In this document: positions 1-6,344 of the stretch, in pieces | Layout of the letters: every line of letters starts with the position of its first letter | How positions within the stretch are numbered: the first letter of the stretch is position 1 | Source: Clostridia bacterium | GTDB lineage: Bacteria > Bacillota > Clostridia > Oscillospirales > CAG-272 | DNA: 32,953 bases | Assembly: GCA_017450945.1 (NCBI GenBank) | Contig: JAFSSP010000020.1 | Location: 1 to 32,953 of the forward strand | Direction: 5' to 3' | Position numbers and translations under genes: made by a program | Notes under the pieces: model-generated | What the model was told of the DNA's origin: nothing | The model's database searches: none | The model's input: the letters and a program-made list of their open reading frames with translations, nothing else

Positions 1-522
<522 letters not shown>

Positions 523-549
523 CTATGGTGATGTTTTAATTTATGCAAC

Positions 550-1095
550 TTAGTTGGCAACCTTGACCATTGCAAAGCGAATGATCTTGTCGCCTTTTTT
601 GTAGCCTTTTTGGAAGACCTCTACGATCTCGCCGTCGCCCCGGGTTTCATCCTCCACGTGCATGACGGCATTGTGGATCGAGGGATCGAAAGTCTCTGTT
701 TCCACTTCTTCGATGCCCATTTTGGCAAGCGCGTCTTCAAAGGCCTTGGTAGTCAGTTCCAGACCTTTTCTGACCGCCTCAAAATTCTCCGACTTCCCTG
801 CCCGCTCGAGGTTGTCGAGGATTGGCAGGATGTTGCCCACGCAGTCGGAATAGGCGTCGGCGTAAATGCCCTCTTTTTCTTTTGCGCTTCTCTTGCGGAA
901 GTTATCGTATTCGGCAAAGAGGCGCAGATATTGGTCTTTTGCTTCGGCAAGAGCGGCTTCTTTTTTCTCAAGTTCGGCCTTGAGTGAAGCGATCTCGCCC
1001 TTTTGTTTTTTGCGTTCGGTCTTGGGAGAAGTTTCTTCCGCGGCCGTCTCTTCTTTTACTTCGGCTTCATCCGCCTTCTTTTGCGTCTTGTCCAT
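550..1095 (-). CDS. grpE: Nucleotide exchange factor GrpE
   Basis: Dimeric co-chaperone that releases ADP from DnaK. The 181-residue product has the expected form: a charged Lys/Glu-rich N-terminal third, a long coiled coil (about residues 35-90, including LRLFAEYDNFRKRSAKEKE), then the C-terminal beta domain with the signature segment around IHNAVMHVED and the ending KIIRFAMVKVAN. The ATG at 1095 has AGGAGG about 7 nt upstream. Its first 29 nt overlap the 3' end of hrcA, so its ribosome-binding site lies inside the hrcA coding sequence and the two are probably translationally coupled. Confidence 0.97.
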   Translation of the reverse strand: MDKTQKKADEAEVKEETAAEETSPKTERKKQKGEIASLKAELEKKEAALAEAKDQYLRLFAEYDNFRKRSAKEKEGIYADAYSDCVGNILPILDNLERAGKSENFEAVRKGLELTTKAFEDALAKMGIEEVETETFDPSIHNAVMHVEDETRGDGEIVEVFQKGYKKGDKIIRFAMVKVAN

Positions 1096-2158
1096 TGGAC
1101 ACTCCTCCTGTGATTTGGTTGCCGGTGCCGATCAGGTCGGCAATGTTGCCCGAAAGCCCTTCCAGCGTTCCGAGCACCTTGGCGTAATCCATGCGGCGAG
1201 GGCCTAAAACGCCGATCGCTCCGAGCGTTTTGCCGTCCTTGATGATCGGTTTGAAGACCAGCGCCGAATTGTTCATGACCTTGACCTCGCTCTCCGAACC
1301 GATGAGGACGCTCACGTCCTCGCCTTCGTTCTTGGAGACAAGATCAAGGAATTCTTCCTTGTTTTCCAGCGTTCCGAGCAGTGCCTGGAGCTGGCCCATA
1401 TCGCTGTACTCGGGATATTGCAGGAGCCGATCAAGCCCGCTGACCTTGACCTCTCCGTCGTCAAGCTCTTTTAAGAGATCGTAGATCGCTTTGATGACGT
1501 CTGCCGCAAGGTGCGCATCGTTTCCGAGAAGCGCCTCGAGCTTCATCATGTGCGGCAGTGTGATCTGGTCGGCAGACAGGTTGATCATGAGCATGTTGAG
1601 CACACCCGAAAGGTTTTCGAGTGCCTCGGGAGTCACCGGCTCTTTTGTTTGCAGGTGCTTGCTCTTGACACTGCCCGTCGAGGAGACCGCCACAAGAATG
1701 TAGTGGTCGGGTTCGAGGTAGATGGTCTCAAATTTACTGACCGTTACCAGCGACGCGCGCGGCTTGATGGCAATGGCGGTATAGTTGGTCAGGTTTGCGG
1801 CCAGGTTGGAGGCCTCCACAAGGATCTGGTCGAGTTCTCCCATTTTGGCGCGAAGCAGGCGATTGATCTGCGCGACCTCATTTGCCGTCATCACATAATG
1901 TTCGACCAGCGAATCCACATAGAAGCGGTAGCCCTGCTCGCTCGGGACTCTGCCCGCCGAAGCGTGCGGCTGTTCGAGATACCCGAGGTTTTCGAGTTCG
2001 GCCATCTCGTTCCGGATGGTAGCAGAGGAACAATTCAAGTGCTGATTTTCCAGAATGTACTTGGAGCCAACCGGCTCGCCGCCCTCGATGTGCGCCTGCA
2101 CGATCGCTTTTAAGATCTGCTTTTTCCGTTCGCTCAGGCCGTCTTTTTCAGAACGCAT
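1067..2158 (-). CDS. hrcA: Heat-inducible transcription repressor HrcA
   Basis: Represses class I heat-shock operons by binding CIRCE; its activity in Gram-positives depends on GroEL. The 363-residue product has an N-terminal winged helix (about 1-75, LSERKKQILKAIVQAHIEGG then the recognition part NCSSATIRNEMAELENLGYL, followed by PHASAGRVPSEQGYRFYVD), which is diagnostic for HrcA, and a C-terminal GAF-like region ending near GAIGVLGPRRMDYAKV. It is first in the operon, directly downstream of a perfect CIRCE, so it should repress itself along with grpE and dnaK. The C-terminal tail after the conserved LEGL region overlaps grpE. Confidence 0.97.
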   Translation of the reverse strand: MRSEKDGLSERKKQILKAIVQAHIEGGEPVGSKYILENQHLNCSSATIRNEMAELENLGYLEQPHASAGRVPSEQGYRFYVDSLVEHYVMTANEVAQINRLLRAKMGELDQILVEASNLAANLTNYTAIAIKPRASLVTVSKFETIYLEPDHYILVAVSSTGSVKSKHLQTKEPVTPEALENLSGVLNMLMINLSADQITLPHMMKLEALLGNDAHLAADVIKAIYDLLKELDDGEVKVSGLDRLLQYPEYSDMGQLQALLGTLENKEEFLDLVSKNEGEDVSVLIGSESEVKVMNNSALVFKPIIKDGKTLGAIGVLGPRRMDYAKVLGTLEGLSGNIADLIGTGNQITGGVSNGQDAKEGG

Positions 2159-2188
2159 GCTTTCCTCGCCCCTTCCTTTCGCCTTGTT

Positions 2189-2215
2189 TTAGCACTCTTT
2201 ACTGCAGAGTGCTAA
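2189..2215. promoter_or_regulatory. CIRCE operator for HrcA
   Basis: Perfect match to the CIRCE consensus: TTAGCACTC (2189-2197), a 9-nt spacer, GAGTGCTAA (2207-2215). It sits just downstream of the -10 box of the hrcA promoter and 31 nt before the hrcA start codon, so bound HrcA would block initiation. Confidence 0.98.
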
Positions 2216-2226
2216 CTCTATGCTAA

Positions 2227-2255
2227 AATTTATCACGTTTTGGAGCATTTGTCAA
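2227..2255 (-). promoter_or_regulatory. Sigma-A promoter of hrcA-grpE-dnaK
   Basis: Read on the minus strand: -35 TTGACA (2250-2255), 17-nt spacer, -10 TAAATT (2227-2232). The CIRCE lies immediately downstream, the classic arrangement for HrcA control. Confidence 0.9.
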
Positions 2256-2345
2256 GTAGATTGGCCTTTTTTATTGTGAACAAATTGTAAACATCTACAT
2301 TTCCCAAAAATTTTTTAGCACTTTTGAAAAGTTTTGGCCAAAGGA

Positions 2346-2374
2346 TTGTATTTCATTCGCCTTTTTGGTAAAAT
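2346..2374 (+). promoter_or_regulatory. Probable sigma-A promoter of the Na/Pi symporter gene
   Basis: -35 TTGTAT (2346-2351), 17-nt spacer, -10 TAAAAT (2369-2374), about 50 nt before the start codon at 2425. The rest of the divergent region 2256-2345 is AT-rich and shows no further clear element. Confidence 0.65.
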
Positions 2375-2424
2375 AAAGGAAGAAACCTCCCCTTTATTCT
2401 TGCTTTACGGGAAAGGATTGCGGT

Positions 2425-4101
2425 ATGAATTTTGCAATTGTTTTACAAGCGGTTCTCTCGCTTTTGGCCGGCGTCGGCGTCTTTCTTGTCGCCTGCAAAA
2501 CCATGAGTACAAATCTCGAGTCGGTCAGCAGCAACAAGCTCAAAGCGCTGTTTGCCGGCAGCTCGAAGAACCAGCTCCTCGGCGTCGGCATCGGTGCGGC
2601 CGGCACCGCGCTCATCCAGAGCTCGGGAGCCACGACCGTCATGGTGATCGGTTTTGTCAATGCGGGGATCATGTCGCTCTCGCAGGCCGCGGCCGTGATC
2701 TACGGCGCCAATATCGGTACCACCGTGACAGGTCAGATCGTGGCGCTCGGACTGTTTTCAAGCTCTACCCTTTCGACCACGCTCATCTTCTCGGCCTTCG
2801 CGGGCCTTGGTGCCGTCGTCAGTCTCTTTGCAAAGAAGGATTCGCTCAAGAGGATCTGCGGGATCCTTGCCGGATTCGGTATGCTCTTTATCGGTATTTC
2901 GATGATGAGTTCGGCCATGGAGATCTTTGCCGCCGACGAAACGGTCAAGAGCTTTATCGCCTCGATCTCGAATCCATTTTTGCTCCTTTTGCTCGGACTT
3001 TTTCTGACCGCATTGGTGCAAAGCTCCTCGGTTATGACCTCGATCGCCATCGCCATGGCGGTCTCGGGACTCATCACCACAGGGCAAGGCATCTATCTCA
3101 TAATGGGATCGAATATCGGCGCCTGCGTGGTCGCGCTCCTTGCCGGACTTTCTGGAACAAAGAATGCAAAAAGAACCGCGCTCATGCCGCTTATCTTCAA
3201 CCTCTTCGGCGCGCTCGTCTTTCTCGGGATCGAAGGGATCCTATTCCTTGCTTTTGGCGAAAATGGTACCTACGCCTCGCTCTTTGCGCGTCTCTTCCCG
3301 GATCTTCCGCAAACCCAGCTTGCCATGTTCCACACAGCATTCAATCTCGGAAAAACGCTTCTCTTCTTGCCGCTGACAAAAGCGCTGGTTGCCCTGGTGA
3401 AAAAGCTGGTACCGGGCAAAGACCGGGCCGACGAGGAAGCGCCGCACTTTTACTTTGTGGACGAGAACCTTCTCCGCACCCCTGCCGTGGCCGTGGGACA
3501 GGTCAAAAATGAGATCCTCAACATGGCAAAGATCGCGCTCGACAATTTTGTAATCTCCTGCGATATCGCCGCAACGCTCGATTATTCCAAAGAGGAAGAC
3601 TTCCGCAGATCCGAGCGTGAACTCAACTTTCTCAACCGCGAGCTGGTCGTCTTCATTCAGAAGGTCGCAGACCACAACATCAGCGAAAAGGATCGCCGCT
3701 ATCTTTCTTCGGCCTACCGGACGGTGGCAGACCTGGAACGCGTGGGCGACTATGCCGAAAACATCATCGAATACGCAGACGAACTGAAAAAGCACGGCGA
3801 GCATTTTTCCGAGAGCGCGGTCAGAGAGATCAAAGAAGTTCGCGACCTCGTCGTCTGCCTCTCGGAACACACCGTAAACGCCTACAAAGACGGAAACAAA
3901 GAGGAGATCTCCATTGCGGAGATTTTTGAAGAGCAGGTGGACGAGCTGACCGACCGGATGGCCGAGAACCACGTCACGCGCCTCGACCGCGGAGCCTGCA
4001 CGCCGAACGCGGGCGCGCAGTATCTCTCGCTTGCATCCGATGCCGAGCGCGTTGCCGACCATTTTATGAACATGGCAAACGCAACCAAATATTTTTCTTG
4101 A
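2425..4101 (+). CDS. Na+/phosphate symporter family protein (NptA/PNaS type) with C-terminal PhoU-like domain
   Basis: Predicted inner-membrane protein coupling sodium to inorganic phosphate uptake. The 558-residue product has two inverted membrane repeats, each with the family signature: ALIQSSGATTVM (about 62-73) and ALVQSSSVMTSI, plus a GANIGTTVTGQ segment after the first and GSNIGACVVALLAG after the second. From about residue 340 it is hydrophilic and helical like PhoU (for example AYRTVADLERVGDYAENI). The ATG at 2425 follows a purine-rich stretch. The gene stands alone between its own promoter and the hairpin region after 4101. Transport substrate is inferred from the family; no phosphate-responsive site was recognised. 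Confidence 0.92.
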   Translation: MNFAIVLQAVLSLLAGVGVFLVACKTMSTNLESVSSNKLKALFAGSSKNQLLGVGIGAAGTALIQSSGATTVMVIGFVNAGIMSLSQAAAVIYGANIGTTVTGQIVALGLFSSSTLSTTLIFSAFAGLGAVVSLFAKKDSLKRICGILAGFGMLFIGISMMSSAMEIFAADETVKSFIASISNPFLLLLLGLFLTALVQSSSVMTSIAIAMAVSGLITTGQGIYLIMGSNIGACVVALLAGLSGTKNAKRTALMPLIFNLFGALVFLGIEGILFLAFGENGTYASLFARLFPDLPQTQLAMFHTAFNLGKTLLFLPLTKALVALVKKLVPGKDRADEEAPHFYFVDENLLRTPAVAVGQVKNEILNMAKIALDNFVISCDIAATLDYSKEEDFRRSERELNFLNRELVVFIQKVADHNISEKDRRYLSSAYRTVADLERVGDYAENIIEYADELKKHGEHFSESAVREIKEVRDLVVCLSEHTVNAYKDGNKEEISIAEIFEEQVDELTDRMAENHVTRLDRGACTPNAGAQYLSLASDAERVADHFMNMANATKYFS

Positions 4102-4132
4102 GGATCCAAACAGCAAAAAAAGAAGAGGGTAA

Positions 4133-4342
4133 GCCGCAATTCCCATAGGGAATTGCGGCAACGAATTCAATCCTTGCGGATTGGCGAAAACCGACCGACG
4201 GTCGGGCGATATTGCCTTGCGGCAGCGATATTTGCCTTACGGCAAGTGAAGGATCAATTTCATATCGCTTGTAAACATGGTTTACAAATATCGCGCAAAG
4301 CATTTTGCATATCGCTTTCAGCTTGCAAGCTGAAATATCGTC
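4133..4342. repeat. Array of hairpins joined by 7-nt linkers (GCGATAT / ATATCGC), dyad-symmetric
   Basis: Hairpins lie at 4133-4159 (12-bp stem, 3-nt loop), 4168-4183, 4191-4205, 4213-4224, 4232-4245, 4269-4287 (8 bp), 4295-4308 and 4316-4335 (a 20-nt perfect palindrome). From 4206 on they abut a 7-nt unit: GCGATAT at 4206 and 4225, then its reverse complement ATATCGC at 4262, 4288 and 4309, with a partial copy at 4335. The earlier linkers GCGAAAA (4184) and AACGAATT (4160) look like decayed versions. The symmetry centre is in 4246-4261. No protein-coding signal fits. This accounts for most of the 470-nt gene-free stretch 4102-4571. Function unknown; it resembles a compound palindromic intergenic repeat. 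Confidence 0.9.
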
Positions 4343-4363
4343 TTTCCCTTGTGGATAAAAGAA

Positions 4364-4418
4364 AGCGCACTCTATTTCACAATCGTGAAGTATAGTGCGC
4401 TATACTTTTAGCTTTTTT
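4364..4418 (+). terminator. Possible terminator after the symporter gene, with two overlapping hairpins
   Basis: Arms 4364-4380 and 4385-4401 form a 17-bp stem with one mismatch and one G-U pair around a 4-nt loop. A second hairpin, GTATAG (4390-4395) with CTATAC (4400-4405), uses part of the same sequence and is followed by CTTTTAGCTTTTTTC. The T-rich tail suggests termination of plus-strand transcripts, but the distance from the stop at 4101 is large and the tail is interrupted. Confidence 0.4.
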
Positions 4419-4419
4419 C

Positions 4420-4444
4420 AAAATTCCTATGGAACTTACGGTAA
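4420..4444 (+). repeat. 25-nt direct repeat, left copy
   Basis: AAAAT, then T, then CCTATGGAACTTACGGTAA. The same 25 nt with one change (C for T at position 6) occurs at 6293-6317 in the same orientation. The two copies bracket the permease unit with its promoter, leader and terminator. The sequence itself contains two small inverted repeats, TTCC-TAT-GGAA and CTTAC-G-GTAAG. Confidence 0.85.
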
Positions 4445-4504
4445 GCAGTGGGTTCAACAGAGATTTTCAAAGAACAAAAATGAATAGAATCTGTGTGGTT
4501 AAAT

Positions 4505-4539
4505 AAAAAAGGATTGGAATAGATTTCCAATCCTTTTTT
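4505..4539. terminator. Intrinsic terminator of the permease gene (bidirectional in form)
   Basis: Stem GGATTGGAA (4511-4519) with TTCCAATCC (4525-4533), loop of 5 nt, A-run on the left and T-run on the right, so it would work on either strand. It lies 33 nt past the permease stop codon. Nothing else recognisable is present in 4445-4504. Confidence 0.88.
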
Positions 4540-4571
4540 ATTATCTATTCAATCTGCTTACTTGTTTGTTT

Positions 4572-5993
4572 TTATGTTTTCTTTTTTGAAGACAAAACGA
4601 TATTGGCAATAATCCCAAGGATGAGTGCGGTTGCGATTTCCGTAAGGGTGACCGCTCCTATCGTCAACTCCAACCCCCCTATGCCGACAATCAATATTGT
4701 CGATACTACGTAAAGATTTTTATTCTTGTTCAAATCGACCGACTGAATCATTTTCAGACCGCTGACGGCAATAAATCCGTACAGCGCAATGCAAACACCG
4801 CCCATCACGCACGGAGGGATCGAATCCACAAACGCGACAACAGGTGTTAAGAAGGAAGATAAGATACAAAATATCGCCGTTGTGAAAATCGTTGCGATAG
4901 AGGCATTTCCGGTCAAGGCAACACAAGCGACAGATTCTCCGTAAGTTGTATTGGGACAGCCGCCGAAGAACGCGCCTACGGCTGATCCCACGCCGTCGCC
5001 GAAAAGCGTTCTGTGCAAACCGGGATCTTCCAATAATTCGTGACCGATTATGGAAGAAAGATTTTTATGGTCGGCGATATGTTCGGTAAAGGCAACGAAA
5101 GCGACCGGAACGTAAGCGACAAAAACAGTCAAAACATAACTCCATGAAAGTTCATTCAAAGCTCCGAAAGCTTTCAAAAAAGTCATTTCGGGAACACTTA
5201 AAAATGTTTTTATTGAGAACCCGTCTGCAAGCATATACTTCGGGAAAACGCTGAAATCAATGATTTTCAAAGCGTCTATATCGTTGAGAAATCCGATCCC
5301 GGATAAAACAGCCGCAACCGCATATCCGGAGAGTATTCCGATAATGAACGGGATCGATCTGATCATTTTCTTGCCGAAGGTTGAGCAAATCATAGTTACA
5401 AATAATGTAATTAAACCGCATAGCAGGGCGATCCACGGAGAGCCGATCATTTGTGAGCCGATCTGTTCAACGATTTCCGGCGTACCGTTTGCCAAAGATA
5501 CGGAATACTCTGTGATTTCTTGAACGACGTCTCCTCTGACGATATCGGATATCGCGCTGCCCGCAAGCGAAAGCCCGATAATTGCTACCGTAGGTCCTAT
5601 GACGACCGCCGGCATCAGGCGATTAAGCCATTTTATGCCTGCAAATTTAACGATAATTCCGAGAATAACGTACACAAGTCCGGCAAAAGCCGCGCCGATT
5701 ATAAGACCGAGCCAACCGAGCGACATAGACACGCCTCCGGCGAAAGCCGCAAGCATTGATTTGATAAAAGCGAAAGAGGAACCGACAAAAACCGGACTCT
5801 TTCGCCTTGTTATCAAAATGTAAACAATGGTACCGACACCTGCACCGAGCATAGCGGCGGCAGGAGAGAGCCCATGTCCTACTATCATGGGAACGGCTAT
5901 AGTTGCCGCCATGATCGCCAACATTTGCTGAAATGCAAACGCCAGCAGTTGTTTGAATTTTGGCTTGTCAGCCACGTCAAAATAGAGTTTCAT
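4572..5993 (-). CDS. Uracil/xanthine permease family protein (UraA-like, NCS2)
   Basis: Predicted membrane importer of a nucleobase with protons, about 14 membrane segments in 473 residues, the normal NCS2 length. The family's two key glutamates are present: E304 in FTEHIADH and E353 in GCPNTTYGES; the segment LLEDPGLHRTLFGDGVGSA is typical of the UraA branch, so uracil is the most likely substrate, xanthine less likely. ATG at 5993 with GGAG upstream. It stands alone, with its own near-perfect promoter, a leader with an internal terminator, and a downstream terminator. By eye it uses more ATA and other A/T-ending codons than its neighbours, and it is bracketed by 25-nt direct repeats, which suggests recent arrival. 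Confidence 0.85.
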   Translation of the reverse strand: MKLYFDVADKPKFKQLLAFAFQQMLAIMAATIAVPMIVGHGLSPAAAMLGAGVGTIVYILITRRKSPVFVGSSFAFIKSMLAAFAGGVSMSLGWLGLIIGAAFAGLVYVILGIIVKFAGIKWLNRLMPAVVIGPTVAIIGLSLAGSAISDIVRGDVVQEITEYSVSLANGTPEIVEQIGSQMIGSPWIALLCGLITLFVTMICSTFGKKMIRSIPFIIGILSGYAVAAVLSGIGFLNDIDALKIIDFSVFPKYMLADGFSIKTFLSVPEMTFLKAFGALNELSWSYVLTVFVAYVPVAFVAFTEHIADHKNLSSIIGHELLEDPGLHRTLFGDGVGSAVGAFFGGCPNTTYGESVACVALTGNASIATIFTTAIFCILSSFLTPVVAFVDSIPPCVMGGVCIALYGFIAVSGLKMIQSVDLNKNKNLYVVSTILIVGIGGLELTIGAVTLTEIATALILGIIANIVLSSKKKT

Positions 5994-6112
5994 ACCTTTT
6001 TCTCCTTTTCTCAGGGCACAAAAAAAGCCACATACCGTTTGGTATGTGACGAAAAATGAATCCGCGATTCCGAAAAATTCACATGAATTTTGAGCCCTAT
6101 TAATTTTTTTAT
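5994..6112 (-). promoter_or_regulatory. Structured leader / attenuator of the permease gene
   Basis: About 110 nt of untranslated RNA between promoter and start codon. Reading the minus strand, in order: AGGGC (6098-6094); hairpin with arms 6091-6084 and 6081-6074; hairpin GAATC-GCG-GATTC (6070-6058); terminator hairpin 6050-6027 with T-run; then GCCCT (6017-6013), complementary to the opening AGGGC. ATGTGA (6084-6079) in the first hairpin can instead pair with TCACAT (6049-6044) in the terminator's 5' arm. That gives the three-way competition expected of attenuation. No PyrR site and no purine riboswitch core was found, so the effector is unknown. Confidence 0.6.
6020..6050 (-). terminator. 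Intrinsic terminator inside the permease leader
   Basis: Minus strand: stem GTCACATACC / GGTATGTGGC (one G-C-compatible mispair at the base), 4-nt loop, then seven T. It ends 26 nt before the permease start codon, so it must be read through for expression. Confidence 0.85.
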
Positions 6113-6141
6113 ATTATACCATCCTGTTTTTGCTTTGTCAA
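6113..6141 (-). promoter_or_regulatory. Consensus sigma-A promoter of the permease gene
   Basis: Minus strand: -35 TTGACA (6136-6141), 17-nt spacer, -10 TATAAT (6113-6118). All twelve hexamer bases match the consensus, which fits a gene controlled after initiation by the leader. Confidence 0.95.
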
Positions 6142-6232
6142 TAGGTTTTTTGATTTTTTATTGAATAAAGTACTCACTATACTATACTCGCAATGCGTGA
6201 GGCCTTGCGAGGCTTTGCTCGCATCTGGCGGC

Positions 6233-6268
6233 AAAAAGCGCAGGCGTGGCTTTACGCCACGCCTGTGC
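6233..6268 (-). terminator. Intrinsic terminator of the ispH-rpsA operon
   Basis: Minus strand: 13-bp stem (core CAGGCGTGGC / GCCACGCCTG, 6241-6265, extended to 6238-6268 with one G-U), 5-nt loop, then TTTTT at 6237-6233. It lies 77 nt past the stop of the IspH-S1 gene. An outer GGCGGC (6227-6232) / GCCGCC (6280-6285) pair can enclose it. Between 6175 and 6223 there are further short overlapping hairpins (for example TGCGAG 6206-6211 with CTCGCA 6218-6223) with no assigned role. Confidence 0.8.
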
Positions 6269-6292
6269 TCCATTGATCGGCCGCCTTACCGA

Positions 6293-6317
6293 AAAATCCC
6301 TATGGAACTTACGGTAA
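6293..6317 (+). repeat. 25-nt direct repeat, right copy
   Basis: AAAAT, then C, then CCTATGGAACTTACGGTAA. It matches 4420-4444 at 24 of 25 positions, same orientation. It lies between the operon terminator at 6233-6268 and the stop of the IspH-S1 gene at 6345. Confidence 0.85.
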
Positions 6318-6344
6318 CTTCCCTCTTCTTTTTGTTTGATTCAA

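Noticed and set aside
2315-2323. Second CIRCE half-site TTAGCACTT upstream of the symporter gene
   Set aside because: The inverted partner is missing, so HrcA binding is not supported.
4206-4342. CRISPR-like array (ATATCGC as short repeat)
   Set aside because: The repeat is only 7 nt, it changes orientation at the centre, and the intervals are self-complementary hairpins, unlike spacers. No cas genes are present.
4153-4395. Open reading frame of 80 codons across the hairpin array
   Set aside because: It is made of the repeat hairpins and linkers, has no ribosome-binding site, and its composition follows the palindromes, not codon use.
5994-6112. PyrR-controlled attenuator or purine riboswitch before the permease gene
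   Set aside because: Neither the PyrR loop consensus nor the conserved purine riboswitch core is present; only the generic attenuator layout is supported.
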